Assembly: GCF_000002995.4 (NCBI RefSeq)
Contig: NW_025062285.1
Coordinates: 248,001-312,000, forward strand
Source: Brugia malayi
Taxonomy: Eukaryota > Nematoda > Chromadorea > Rhabditida > Onchocercidae
Direction: 5' to 3'
DNA length: 64,000 nucleotides
This document shows, in pieces, positions 1-14,400 of the stretch (position 1 is its first letter; each line of letters begins with the position of its first letter). A program made the position numbers and the translations under genes. Under the pieces are notes generated by a model, which did no database searches, was not told where the DNA came from, and worked only from the letters and a program-made list of their open reading frames with translations.

Positions 1-3000
1 TTGGTGCTAGGTTCCGAGTAGCTACTCAAGATCGTGTTGGTCCATGGGAAATTTCTGAAGTAAGTGTAATATACATCCTTCAGTAATTTTTTTTTTATAT
101 CCTAAATGCAATTTAAGGATTAAGAATGGGTCAGAAAAAACAGTGTGTTTCAGGATGTTGGTCGTTTTTTACTTCGCGTTTGTGTTGCAATACATCTGGA
201 TAATGATGAAGACAAATTTTTCCTCCTGTCGTATATGGCTCAGAAACTGATAGCTCTGGCGAAAGGTGAATGTGCTGCTGAATCACCAGATAATCCACAG
301 TTTCAAGAAGCTGCAGTATCTGGTCATATACTTCTTTTGATTATACGAGAACGTTTGGAAAATACATTGAGTATTGCACGAAGGAAAATTGAACTCGAAG
401 CAAAGCGTAAAGCAGAAAGTTTCCTTTTATCGAGGTTTATGCTCACTTTCAAAATAAAGTTTTAAAATTTTTCTTCAGTAATTTATTCTAAGACATATTG
501 TTTGTAAAGTAACTTGCTTATATGTTTTAGTCATGAGTTGATTCGTGCGATGGGCACGCAACGATCAGGAGAAATAACGCGAGGTTTGGAGTATTTCATT
601 GCTACCGGCAATTTAATCACCAAGGGAGGCTTGACATTGCAGCAAAATAATGGATTTTCGGTGATTGCTGAAAGAATTAATCAACTTCGATTTGTTTCTC
701 ATTTCCGGTATGATTTTCTTTTCATCTAAAATTTGGTCTACACAATCTTTAACTGTCAGATTCGTTACATCTACAAAAATGGTTATCAGCTATAACCGCG
801 AGCTTTCACAAGAAGCTTATGATGCTGGTTATGAAGTTATATTTAATCTTTTTTCGACTTTTGCATTTGTTTAACAGAAATTATGGAAGTTTTCTTTCCT
901 TTTTCAAATAGTAGTATTTATAAAAAAGTTCTATCGAGAAACTTTTTTGAAGTCTGTTAATTCTATTTTAGAGCGATCCATCGAGGCGCATTTTTCATGG
1001 AAATGCGTACCACAGATGTACGTAAATTACGTCCCGAAGCTTGGGGCTTCATATGTCCAGTGCATACTCCTGATGGTGCTCCATGTGGTTTATTGAATCA
1101 CGTTACGGCAAGCGTACGCATTGTTACACATTATTCGAATACCAGTGAACTACCGAAGTTGCTTGGGGAGTTAGGGATGGTTGGTCATTCCGCCGTCATA
1201 TTACTGCCTGCAGAATCTGTACGTGTCTATTTTCCATATTATACCAAACCTATTTGTTTCAAACTTCGACTTGATTACCGTTAGAAAATCAAAAACAGGG
1301 TAATAATCTAGAATGAATATTTATAGAGTTTCATAGCATACTTAATATTTCTTGTGAGGCAATTACTTGTACGGAAATTCAGTAATTGTGATATTCTCAT
1401 AAAATTGCTTCAAATTAACACAATAGTCTCGCACAACATTTTTTTTAGGAATTCATTTTTTTTTTTTTTTTTTCAGATGTATCCCGTTTTGGTAGATGGA
1501 AAATTTGTTGGCTATATCTCGCAATCAGAGGCGTCACATATCGAACGACAGTTACGTTTTTTGAAAGTATCAGATGATGTTCGCTTACCCTCTTGCGCTG
1601 AAATAATTCTAGTGCAAAAATCTATTGATCCAATTAACATTTTGGTGCAATATCCCGGTCTGTACATTTTTACCGAGCCTGCACGTCTCATACGACCAGT
1701 GAGATATCTTCCGTCAAATCGAATTGAATTCATAGGTAAAATCTTCTATCGTTTTTTAACTGTTTTATTTCAAAAGCATGAAGTTGTTTTAGGATTTAAG
1801 TTAAGATTTTCGATACGCTGTATTAGGAAATTTGTACTTTATCAATTTTCGATTTAGAGTTATGTTAAAAATTAATCAACTTGGTTGGGAGATAATGAGC
1901 CAAAAGCTCTATGATTTTCAGTTGCATCTGAAGAAGACTTGAGAAGTTGTAAAATGTTGTGGAATTAGTAAAATATGTCTTTCAAATTAAGAAAGCAGGA
2001 TAAGTTGAATGCTATATCTCAAATATGTTTGGCGGTTTTTTCAGTTTTATTCGAGTTTTCAGGAACGTTCGAGCAAGTATACTTATCAATTTGTATCGAC
2101 CCAGAGGAAGCAGAGCCTAATGTAACAATGCACCAAGAAATTCATCCCAGCTGTTTGTTTAGTTTTGCTGCTAACCTAATACCATTTCCTGATCATAATC
2201 AATCGCCAAGGAATGTTTATCAATGTCAAATGGGTAAGCAAACAATGGGAATACCTGTTCATGCATGGAATTATCGAGCCGACAATAAAATGTATCGTCT
2301 CCAGGTAATGTTATCCTAAATATTTAAGCAATCTGAACACGAGCATGCAAATGAATGCATGATAGCAGAAAATGAAATTATGCATTTATGGGAGTACTTA
2401 TGGTAATATGTAAATACTTTGATATTACAAGACAAATAAACAGGGAAAAGGAAGACAGCATTTGTTGAAGAAATGTGACTTTTTATGGGGTTGCATTTTA
2501 AAGCAGTGTTTGCTTGTATATTTCAAGTAAATGACGATTGTCATGTCTGTTTTCTGCTTGCATAGCTGTCGTTTTTTAAGGAGAAAATAATTTTGGAATT
2601 TTAAAAGAGGTGTTCATTTTTTTTAGTTCCCTCAAAATCCTATCGTAAAACCAGACCCTTATGAGAAATATGGTATTGATGAGTATCCGTTGGGAACAAA
2701 TGCATGCGTTGCAGTTATATCATATACCGGTAATTTTAGTTTTAAATTAGTAAGTGTTTAGTTCGGAAATAAAAAGGAATTATCTCGCTATCACTTTTTT
2801 TTTCCAGGTTATGATATGGAAGATGCCATGGTTATTAATAAGAGTTCATATGAACGTGGTTTTGCTCATGGTAGTATTGTTAAAGTAGAAAGGTGCTTTG
2901 ATCTTTTATAATTTTTCGGCATTATGCTGGCTTGATGAATTTGAAGTAATTTTAGAGATAGTGACTAACTAAATGTATTATAAATTAGGAAACTTGTCGT

Positions 3001-6000
3001 ACTAACAGTTATGGTGGTATACTTAGTCTGATGTGACAGTGAAAATGTCAATTATCGATCTGAATTTTAGATTTATGTGAGGCTAAATATACATAATTTC
3101 TTTGTTTTGGAAAAATCTATAATAGTCTATAGCATAAACTATGACGAATGAAAATTCCGGCAACTTATGCGTCATAATTTGTAACATGTCAGGATAAATT
3201 TAACCGAAGGACGACCCACAGAGAGCTTAGTATTTTTATGTGATCCTAAAAATCCTCAAAAGACGATAGGTCTTGATGGTTTACCGATTCCTGGACGTCT
3301 GTACATGGAAGGTGATCCATATTACTCGGTATATGAAATTGATACGAACAATTATAAAGTTCATAAATACAAATACGCGGAAGCGGCATTCTGTGGTTCG
3401 GTAAGGATTGTTGAAGAAGGCGAGCATATCGGCAATAGTAAGGGTAAATGTGTAAGTTTTCAATTCAGTTATATTTTTCTGTACGATTACTATGAAGTTT
3501 AATTAGTAGATGCATGGCTTCATATAGTCCTTAAAAACTTCCCAGGTTGGAAATACTTGTTGCAGGTCATTAGTTTAATTAGCAATCTAATTTCTATATC
3601 TACTCTCTTTTCAGCATGCATTGATTCAGTGGCGTACACAGCGTAATCCAATAATTGGTGATAAATTTGCATCAAGGCATGGTCAAAAAGGTATTAATTC
3701 TTTCTTATGGCCTACCGAGTCAATGCCATTTTCAGAGTCTGGAATGGTTCCTGATATTATTTTCAATCCGCACGGTTTTCCATCTCGAATGACAATTGGC
3801 ATGTTTTTTTTTTTTTTTTTTTTTCATCTTTTTATTTATGGTTGAATACTAATTTTTTGTTAATTGATTTTTGGAATTTTCATAATGTTAACTTTTTAAA
3901 GATGATGAATAATACTTACAATTGTAAATTTGATTTAAATGATTTGAAGTATCTGAGTGTTTCATATTTTATTAGGGAGTGCTTAATTTTTCAATAGCTT
4001 ACTAAAATACAGACAGATGCGATGCTGCAAACGTTTCCACAAATTTCTAAAAATTGTTTTTCAGGAATGATGATTGAAAGTATGGCTGGTAAAGCAGGAG
4101 CTATGCATGGTTCTACGTATGATTCTTCACCATTTGTTTTCAAGTATTTTTTTTTTTTTTTTTTTTTTTTTTAGTCTGCGGATTTTGTGGAATAAAAAAT
4201 TACAATTTTATTTTCAATTTCATAAATTGATAATTTAAAAAAGGAATGGTGCATGATCTTGGCTAGAGATGAAGAAATAAGGTAAAAAGCATGAGATAAA
4301 AACGAAAGTTCATTGCTGATGGTAATTGATTAAGTGAGAAAAAAACCGCTATTGATCACTTTGGACAACTTCTTGTTCGTGCTGGATACAATTACTATGG
4401 AAATGAAACGATGTATTCCGGTGTTGATGGTCGAGAATTGGAAGTAAGTTGTTAATAATTTCTTTCCCAATGACAATTATTTGTTTATTTTGACTTTCCT
4501 TTGCTTAAAATTTAAACAACTTGTGCCTGTTTATTTGAATTTGTTAACCTGTTTATTCTTTAAATTTTACGTTATATTTTGTTTTTACAACTTTGTCTTT
4601 CACGAAAACTGCTGCATCCTACAGTTACGGCGATATAATGTTTTCGTTTTGGATTGTTTTTTCTTAAATATTAGACTGTTACATATACTCTTAGATTTTT
4701 TCACTTTCCATGGTGTCATCCATATCTTTTTTATAATATCGTTTGGAGTTTAATACTGATTAATAGCACATTCTTAAGTTTGCGTATGTTATTTTGGAGG
4801 CACTATACTTGGTGTAGTTCAAGTGTATTTGTCAAAGTTTTTGACGCCGAGCAAAATATTTCCTTTTTTTTACGTTTTTAGTTAATTTGCAAAAATAAAA
4901 AATTTTTCAGGTTCAAATTTTTTTTGGAATTGTATATTATCAGCGACTGAGACATATGATTGCTGATAAATTTCAAGTACGATCAACTGGCCCAACAGAT
5001 CCGGTGACGTTACAGCCAGTGAAAGGTCGTAAGAAAGGTGGTGGAATTAGATTTGGTGAAATGGAACGTGATGCAATGATCGCTCACGGAGCCGCGTTCA
5101 CTTTGCAGGTAGCTAAATTTAAAATTCCTGAAGAGAAATTAGCTTAAAAAACTTTTGAAAAAAATTTTCAATTCTTTTCAATAGCATTTCAATAGGATTT
5201 GAGTAATATATTTCAGGATCGTCTTTTCAATTGTTCCGACCGAGATATCGCGCACATTTGTGCGCGTTGTGGTTCAATGATATCAACTCTTCGATGTTCA
5301 AAGATGCTGTCGGAACGTCGAAATAGTGAAGTTAGTTTGAAAATATTTATCCCTCTTTTATCATTCATAACAAAAAATATTGCTTATGACCAGAAGAATA
5401 TGACTTCAGATAATATTCCAAAAATATTGGTTAGAGGAAACATTCATAAGCTATTTATTAGATTTACTAGTTTACTTTAAAACTTTTAGGGAGTCCTACT
5501 TCTGGTAATGAGCCTAAACAATTTTTAATTAAGTTCTAACTTGCCAAGTTAAAATGGAATTACATTTTCATCCGATCATATCGGAAGTAAAAATTAATGG
5601 TAGATGGGTAATTAAATACTTTTGAAGGAATCTAGACCGGTTATCACAATTATGCTATTAATTATTGCACTATCGTGATTTTTTTTTTCTTTTTTTTTTT
5701 TGATTTTGGATTGCTTCACTTAAAATTGTTCTAACTGAATAGAAATGTTACCATATATGGGCGAACATCTGGTAATGTTAATAATGAAATCTTGTTTAAC
5801 TACTCAGTTTGATTGTAGTCATTTTTGAAAATGATCGAAAAATTTTTAGAATTCTGTTGTAAATCACAGTGAACGTGAAATGTGTTTGCTATGTGGCAAG
5901 GATGATCAGGTCTGTCCGGTCGAAGTCCCTCGGGTTTTTCGCTATTTGGCTGCTGAACTTGCAGCAATGAATGTTCGCCTACAGATTTCAGTGAAGCATC

Positions 6001-6020
6001 CAGCGAACTTATCCCAATAA
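1..6020 (+). CDS. rpoa-2: DNA-directed RNA polymerase I second-largest subunit (RPA2/POLR1B), 3' part, 15 exons
   Basis: Second-largest catalytic subunit of nuclear RNA polymerase I, which transcribes pre-rRNA in the nucleolus. Exons: <1-59, 154-434, 531-707, 972-1218, 1477-1735, 2063-2304, 2627-2729, 2808-2892, 3193-3451, 3615-3798, 4065-4143, 4335-4443, 4911-5108, 5217-5330, 5850-6020 (stop TAA 6018-6020). They join in one frame, giving 854 residues. Human POLR1B has about 1135, so the N-terminal quarter lies upstream of the window. Family motifs in order: LSHFR-like segment with [34 protein letters not shown] (Pol I type, not the Pol III version), [43 protein letters not shown], then a C-terminal zinc ribbon with CARC and CLLC pairs. 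The ending [13 protein letters not shown] is typical of Pol I. One intron, 3799-4064, seems to use a GC donor. Several introns carry poly-T runs next to splice sites. Confidence 0.96.
3799..4064 (+). other. GC-AG intron in rpoa-2
   Basis: The conserved stretch [17 protein letters not shown] can only be joined if exon 10 ends at 3798 and the intron starts with GCATGT and ends in TTTTCAG. The nearest GT (3803) gives the wrong phase and reaches a stop at once. GC donors are a known minority class in nematodes. Confidence 0.75.
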
Positions 6021-7170
6021 CTTGTCCCACTCTTTTGTTTCTCTTTTCTTTGCTCATTTCATGGACGGGTATTTTGTTACGTGCTAATGAACTGTGAAGT
6101 ATTTGAGATGATTTTAAAAAGTACGGTGCTAATTGTTTCATTATTGTGCTTCCTTTTATGAAACAGTTCTTTATAACAGCTAGCGAAAATTTTGCTACGG
6201 AAAATTTGATCTGTTCATTTTTAAAAATACTTAAATTTATTATAATGTTAAAAGTGGATTTTCTTCTAAATTGCATCCATCATTTTTTTTTTTTGTTGCA
6301 TAAATTATCCCTGTGAACTACTTTAATGCTACTTAAAATCAAATCTTTTTGTTGAGACATAAATGAAACTAATCAACCTGGTCATAAATGGTAACAAAAT
6401 TTCATATCTTGTTGAAATTGTTGATAACTGTGTTGCATAAAACGCTACATTGAAAAACGCTTCTTTCTTTGTCTATATTGTCAGTCAGCAAGTTAATTTT
6501 ACCAAAAAAGCTGTTACAATCACTTCAAAATGTTCTCAGCAAACATTATCCTTTAAACGATTTGCCGAAGTTGTCAATTTCAGTTAAAATTGGATTTTAT
6601 TCAGATTGAAGGAACAGTTCGAGTGATGTTTATGTACACGTGAAGTAACGCAGCACAAATTAAGTACAACGTAACATTGATTTGGGGAGAACAATGCAAC
6701 TGTCAGTGCTTCCTAATAAGAGAGGTAGGTAGCATTTTGGAATGCATATGCATGCCAATGAGTTTTATTGCAGAAAAAAGTCAGCATTATATTTGTGCTT
6801 GTGCTGAGAAATACATTTGCATAACTTTACTTTACTTGAAGAGTGTAGTATAAAAAAGGAAGGCTAATTATCTGTAGAATCCAAGAAGTCTTTGCATATA
6901 AAGTAACCTTGCACGTTCTAACACGTTTTAGCACCACGTATTGCTAAAAAATACTAGCATTCTCCATCTGTTTTCATCGAAGTCATACAAATTAAACTGA
7001 TATCTTCAATTACATCACTGTTTGCAAAAGTGTAGTATCTTTGGAGCACATCGATTTCGATATTCCTCTTTCTAGCTTTTTTTTTGGTTGAACTTGGTAC
7101 AGGACTGGACACTTAGACAGTCGTCTACGAAGTATCGTAATCGTTTGAGTGAATTATCATCATGATGCCT
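6021..7170. other. Convergent intergenic region, rpoa-2 / hst-2
   Basis: Holds the 3' ends of two genes that face each other. The open frame on the minus strand at 5800-6276 is antisense to the last rpoa-2 exon and has no splice signals or protein motif. I see no further gene or structured RNA here. Confidence 0.6.
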
Positions 7171-9613
7171 TTATACCGGTTTGATTTTTTCATAATGAAA
7201 CTGCGGTGGAAGCAATTCATTTGCTGACTCGTCTAGCACTCTTCGTCTCATTTCATTGAACTGTTTTTGAGCAAAATCATAGAATTCACGCTCCATAATG
7301 TATATTGGATTCTTACGAATTGCTTCAACTGTTGCTTTATTGGGAGGTATTTTAAGGTTTGTGTGCCGCAAATTTGCATGCTTTTCTAAAAAGGCAAATC
7401 TTATAACTCTCACATTTACTAAAATATCGACAGAAAAACATTGAAATTCGCTCTGTGAACATTTTATGGTTTGATTCGTTGCGTTTTTGAATATATCTTT
7501 GCATTCATATCATATGAGGAAACGGCATGAAGAGAATAAAGTAGAAATTATAGAAGTTACTATAGATCGTCATAGCAGCTCTACCTAAAAAATCTCAAAA
7601 TTCTGTTAATCTATCTATAAAGACTTTAATACTTCTTACAGTGCACCGGAATTCATCTTTTTACTTCTAACTTAAACACTCATATTGGTCTAATAAAGAA
7701 CACAGAGGAAGTAAACTAACCATCAAGCGAGTCGAAATTCTTCAATGCATCACGAAAAAATGTTGGCAACAGTAACTCTAGCAATTCGATGAAATGTCGC
7801 ATTTGTTCGCTCAAACCAACTAGCAAATAATAATTGATAAGATTAACTTTGGCTTGTTCTAATGCACGGTTGTTTCCCACTTCACTAAAACAATCATTCA
7901 ATAAAAGTAGTAAAAATAATTCCATACCATAACAAAGCAAAAAGCATATGTGAATTATTTTGAGGAAAAAAAAAAAATGAAAAATAGGCTAAGTAAGAAA
8001 GCGATTAAAGAAACTAAAATTAAAGAAAACTTCAAAGCAAAAATGAGTAATGAAAATTAGAGAGAAAAAAAGAACCATTCATATGCGACGTTTCCTATCT
8101 TACCTGCAGAAATGATGTGTGCCACAAAAATATGGAATTTGTAGCCACATTTGCTTCATATCACAATCATGTCCTTTCCGCTCAATGCACTGATCAAACG
8201 TCTGAAAAGTACCTTAAATAAGTTTGACTTTCAAAACATATATAGTTTACTTAATCAATGTATTTAATAAATGAGCCTTTGCTGTTATATTCCTTTCTTG
8301 AAGGTACAAACTAACTGTGTCTATATGGATGAATTGGATAATGAGGTAATTTCAGCTATGCCTGCAGAAGGAATTAGAGATTCATAAACAAATGAATATT
8401 AATCAAAATACAAGACGATGTTTATGATGTTAAACTTGTATCTATAATTTTTTTCTTTTTTTACTTATTGATTAGGGTGATGAATAAGAGTAAAGAAATT
8501 ACATGAAACTTAAGCAATGAGCGCAAAAACGAGAACGTATAATTGAGAAATAAATTGGATTCACCTCATTGTTCCCTGCTCGACTTCTTTTTAATCCAAC
8601 ACGATAATTATCACCATAACGAAGAAAATAATAATAAGATATCAACCGATCCAGAGGTTCTCGTATTAAATTTATGTACACCGGGTTTGGAAGACCAAAT
8701 CTAAAATATGCTCTTCGAATTTATTAGTTCAGACAGCGTAATCTAAAGAACCCTGACATGAAAAACTTAGATAATTTTACACAAAATCTAAGTATGATAT
8801 CTCGGTTAGTTTTATTAACAAAGTGACAAATTAAATATGTCATAAAATGGACAATTAGATGTTACACCAAATTATCTCCTAAAATAATAGCCAAAGATGA
8901 ATAACTGCTTGATATTTTTTATATGAAAAAATAAATAAATAAATAAATGAAAATGCACCGATTAAAATTAATGAAGGCAACATGGCCATGATAAATAGCA
9001 GGTATTCGCTCTTTCCAATTGGTGATATTATCAATAAATCGTCGTTGATCCACAATATTCATCAGATAACGATTTCTGGTTAAATTCAAATGGATCACAT
9101 TGAAGCCATTATGATGACATAAATTATACATTATGGCATTGGTAAGTGTTGTTGAACCAGTTTTCGGGATCTACAAAATACATTCTAATTTGCCGCTAAT
9201 TTTTAGAGTCAAATAACTGACCATCTAAAACTATTAATTCGAATAATTCAAATTTTTTCTTTTGCGATTAAATCCCCAACATAAAATTTATTCGTAACTA
9301 TTGGTTTTCTTGCTTATAGTAACATCTATATTTTTCTTTGCATACTGAGATTATTTTATTATCTAAATTCCAGCATTTAGAATTTCAACATGTTTTATTT
9401 TTTTTTTCTTTATGTTTCAATAAATCTTACTCGGTTATATATCACAATTGATGATGCATATGATAATTTTTCATACTTCCTATCCCGTTCATCAACTTTT
9501 CGTTGCTGACTGAGACTTGTTAAGCATAAAGACTTGGAGTGTAAATTGATATAAATAAAAAAAAACAACACTAGTGCCAAATTGATAACTATCCATTGGA
9601 ATTTCGTTATCAT
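7171..9613 (-). CDS. hst-2: Heparan sulfate 2-O-sulfotransferase, 6 exons
   Basis: Golgi type II membrane enzyme that transfers sulfate from PAPS to the 2-O position of uronic acid in heparan sulfate. Exons in coding order: 9613-9431, 9170-8959, 8700-8565, 8201-8104, 7884-7721, 7385-7171 (stop TAA). They join to 335 residues, close to the 356 of vertebrate HS2ST. Visible: a cytoplasmic stub and signal anchor (residues about 5-24, [16 protein letters not shown]); the PAPS 5'-phosphosulfate loop PKTGSTT (63-69); YHGHVAF, holding the family's catalytic histidine; the 3'-phosphate site in [19 protein letters not shown]; the cysteine-containing [11 protein letters not shown]; and the C-terminal FHYEKIKP. 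The start is the first ATG after a good acceptor (TTTACAG, 9628-9629), likely for spliced leader. In C. elegans HST-2 acts in neuronal migration and axon guidance. Family assignment is secure. Confidence 0.95.
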
Positions 9614-9630
9614 CAACAGATCAAAACCTG
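9614..9630 (-). promoter_or_regulatory. Candidate spliced-leader trans-splice acceptor of hst-2
   Basis: TTTACAG ends at 9628 on the minus strand, 14 bases before the ATG. No upstream coding exon in a compatible frame is visible, so the acceptor most likely receives a spliced leader. Inference from position and consensus. Confidence 0.5.
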
Positions 9631-11400
9631 TAAACAAAGCGAATATTTCAATTTTGAAGAGTATTATATCATATCACTTAATTATGGTAACAATATTGTT
9701 AAAAGTTAATGTGACAGTCTGGTAAGTTTTCCAAATTAATAAGAAGTAGGAAGACATCTTTATTTCATTTAAACAATACTACCTAAATGAGCTCAATTCA
9801 CGACTTAGAAAAGAAAAAAAATCGGGAACACTGATCACACGTAAGTAGTAGTGCAACATTATAAGTATCAGTAAACAGCCGTAACTTACGATAAGAAAAG
9901 TATCGTAAATTCAATGATAAATTTAATGATAAGAAAAGTACCGTAAAAAGTCGTAACTTATACATTTATTTGGGCAAAAAGCATTTCTTTTGCTAACAGC
10001 AATATCTCACTTTCATATTTTGAATTGTTAGCATTGAAAACTTTGATGATTTACCTTAACATTTATGCCACTAATTTTAATGATAAATCGTTCTACTTGC
10101 ATATTGTACTGAAGTCATACCTTCAATAATTATAATTAAGCTAACTGCAAAGTGTAAGTCAAAGATAAAAATGATTTTTTATATCTGACGTGAAGTAAAA
10201 ATTTATATATATATATAAAACACTGGTTAATTCATCGATCAAGTGAATTCCATCTCAAAGCAAGGGTGAAGGAATAAAAGTGAAAATGAAATTTAACATA
10301 AACATATCTCAAACTAAAAACTATCTCCTTACTAACCACTTCAAGGAACGAGTCAAAACGAATCCGGAAACCTCACCGGAAAACTGGACAGGCAACGGAG
10401 AAACATAATTAATCCAGAAAACGGGATATCGAGATGTGAAACGATCATTGGAAAGAGGTAACCCCTTGTCTTAATTCGTTTTTCGGTGGCTGAAATTATA
10501 AATTTCTAATTTAAGATTTAATTATCAGTATTAATCAATAAGGGACTCTTTCTTCTAGACAAAAGAAGATCAAATAATCTGTCTTTTAGGCATTTAAATA
10601 AAACAAATTAAATCGGTCCATTATTTTCATTTCATTTTAAAATACTTGTCGATGATGGAACAATTTCACTTAATTCAGTTCTGTTTCAACTTAAACACTT
10701 TAATTCAATCGTCAATTATAAATTTTCATAAAGTATTATAATATTTCCAATTTCTTTGAACTTTGAGTTATTTTGAAGTTTTATTTCTTAATTTATTTTA
10801 ATTTCAAATTATTATGAATTTCTATCCTAAAACTGCATTTCAAGTTATAATTAATATTAAGAACTGAAATGCTCCTCTTTTCTTCACCTTATAATCAGTC
10901 TTTTACTGATTATACATTAATGTTGTTTTTCACAATTTAAATTTAACTTGTTGTCATTAAATTCATCTTTTGTCATTCTGAAATGACGAAGAAGTATGAA
11001 GAATTAATAAGATCACATTACATATTATACGGTATGGCATATTCCAGAAATTTCAAACAGTCAAAAAACATTTGCTTCGATTTGAATCAATATTAAGCTA
11101 AACTGAGGAATAGATCAGATCAATTCTGCATTATAAGTCTCACATAGCTAATTCACGTTTCTCACGTTTGACGCTTGTCTCACGTATAACGACGTGACTA
11201 CTACCAATTGTATTACATTAAATTAGATCGATTAGTGTGATCAAATTTGATCGATTGTTTTATCTAAAACTATGCATTTCATTTTGTTCATTGAATGTTA
11301 TAAGACAAAATAATCGATGTAATTGACGAGAATTTAATATCATCCAAAACTGTGCATCTAATTTAATCAAAAGAATTTCCTGTTTTTTTCTTTTCCTCTC

Positions 11401-11433
<33 letters not shown>

Positions 11434-14400
11434 GTTGATAGTATTTTGAAGACATAATCTTAAGGAATTCAACGTTAATTCTCATTAATTATGTAATAAT
11501 TGATAGTCGGTCAAAAACCCAAATTTATTTTCATTTTATAACACTTATATGTCTAAAAAAAGAAACTCAAAAAAAAGCAAAGAGAAAAAGAAAAGAAACC
11601 AGTTTGAATTACTTAAATTCTCATTTGTTTTCAAATATTCTTTATATTTAAATCATTTAATTTTAAATGAGATCACTAGGAGTTATTAGCTAATTAATTG
11701 TCCTCATGACATATAAGTTTAAAAAAGGAAAAAAAAATGATATAAGATGTGATGATTAGTGAGAAATTTGAGCAGAAGAAAAGATAATTTAAAGCTGCTA
11801 AATGCATTGTTATACTACAAAACGTAATTTTAAGTGAAAAGTTTAAATTGTAATTCACTGTAAAAATTAATTCACATTGCAGAAAAAGACAAATCTATCA
11901 TGTATAACAGAGAATATTGATTATTCAAAATATAGTAATATGAAAAATTTAGAAAGGGAAAAATATATCTAAAATGTGAATTTCATTGTAATTTCAATTG
12001 TTCCATTTTTATTTCATTTCGTTTTCTTTTCTTTCGTTCTTTAGTTGCAGCAATTTCTTCTTTTATTCTATTTGATAAACTATCTTTTGATCCAATTTTT
12101 GGATTTTTTTTTTCTCTTTTTTTCCATATATTAATGATTTTTCTAATGCTTTTGTTCTTTTTTTTTTTTTAATTAATTAACTTTTCTATTAAATTTTTAG
12201 CAAATTTAGGAGGATTTTTTGATGAATTTATATTTTTTTTTTTTTTGACAATTTTAACAAATATTTTTGATAATTTCAGTCACATTTATCATAATAAATA
12301 ATAAAATATTTCATCTAAAAATGTTAAAATTCAAGGATGGAATAAATAATAACATTTGTGACTAAACATTTTTTTCATCATTTAAATTGAATAAAAAGAA
12401 TTGTTTGGAATAGTTTTCTTTTTTTCTTTTTTTTATAATAACTGATGAAATGTTATCTTCTAAATGTAAAATTTTGCTTAACAAGGATTAGTTGCTTGCA
12501 TCTCTTATCATTAAAATTGAAATTATCATTCCAAGTGTTTACCTTATCACTTTCTTCCTATTCTTTTCATGTTTTCTAATTGTTAATTTAAATAACTCCA
12601 TCATGTCTTCACTTATATCTTATTGTTTCATTTTTCATCCGTTCATTTAAATTAATTTTTTAAGCTATTATTTAATAGAAATTGTTAGTCGATAAATAAT
12701 TAAATGTAATCATCTTAAAGAGTAATGATAATAAGAGATGATTAGAACCAGTTTTTTATATTCTTGAAATTATTTCATTGTACTTATCGAAGAACACTGA
12801 TAAATTTGTTGTTATCATTTAATCTAATCACTTAAATAATTCTTTGATTATGCACTTTATCAAATTATCGCTTAACTGCAGCTAATCTTATTTCTGGATG
12901 ATAGTAACTGAATGAATAGTTTGAGTAAAATTTTCTTTTAAACATCAATTCTTTGTTTATAAGACATAAATGAGTTATGATAGGAAGTGGTTATATTAGA
13001 AATTTATTTCCTTTATTATCACATATTTTTTGATATTAAAAAAAAATTACACAAAACTGACAAAACTTTTCAAATATTACTAATTCTGCTTCTAATTAAT
13101 TTGCTAAATATGAAAAAAAAAATATATCAAAAATTTATTTATTTTTTTTCTCTCCCATTATTTCTTCCCAGCATTTATTGCATATCTGATCGATAAGTAT
13201 CAGATGCATACTGCAATGATATTTGCAATATGTCAGTGAAATATAAGTTTGAAAATTTTTTAAAATAGCATAAAATTAATAGCAGACAAATTATTCATTA
13301 AATTCATAAAAATAATTTATTGAAAAAGTTGGAAGCGAAAAAATTAGAAAATATTTCTCTCTTTCTTCCTCTATCTCTTTCCCAATTCAGTGAAATTCAG
13401 AATTGAATAAATTTTAAAGATGAATTCATGTAAAAAAAATAATTAACTTCAATCTGTGTCAAATCTCACTTCAAATTATGCCAAAAGTTAAATTTACGAG
13501 TTATTAAAAGCTGTTAGCACAATAAAATTAGTCGTAATTATTTCACTCAACGAATTTGATAGACCATTTTTATCACTTATCATTAATTTCAAAATGATAA
13601 CAGAGTAAAAATCTTTTTCTTATCACTTTTTGTTTTTACTTTTTTTTTTCACTTACTTATGTATTAGAGTCAAATGATAGTAAAATGGTTTGAAAAGTTC
13701 ACTGAATATTTTGCACAGAAATTATCGCATAGCTTTTTAAATTGACTTTGTGATTACTTTCCCACTTTTTTTTATATAGTAGAATTTGTTATTTAAAGTT
13801 AAGCAAAAATTTTTAGTTATTTAAATTTGGATTTTTAATTTATTTTGAATTAATCAATCACATTTGAATTTCATTTAGGATTGAACCAAAAAATTTTTTC
13901 AGTTTTGTTTCATTCACAATTATTATCATTTCTTCATTTTTATCTAATCACTTCTTTTACTTTGCTTCCTTTATTGAAATATTCATAATTTAAATACTTT
14001 TTTTTAGCAATTCAGTTGTCTAATTAATTATCACTTAATTGTTAGACGATTGAAATAAAAGTTAACTGATTATTAGCTCATATTATCATCTTCATTTGCT
14101 CGTTGCTTCGTTTTCTCTTTTCCATTTGAATTTTTATAAGTTAATTGGTAGTAGCCAATATTGACGAAATAATTTAAATTTGCTAAATTGTACTTTTAAA
14201 TTTGCTCGTAATAGTAATAATTAAATAATTTTTGATAGTTAAATATCTAATTAACACAATTATATTTTAAATTTGCTATGATCTTTTTAATAATGAATAA
14301 GCAAATTTCAAACACACGAAATAACTATTTATTTGTTCACAAAATAATTAGCAAAAATTGCTAAATTGCAAATCTTTTCAAAACAAAAAAAAAAATCAAA

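Noticed and set aside
5800..6276. 158-codon open frame on the minus strand
   Set aside because: Antisense to the conserved last exon of rpoa-2; no domain or splice signals.
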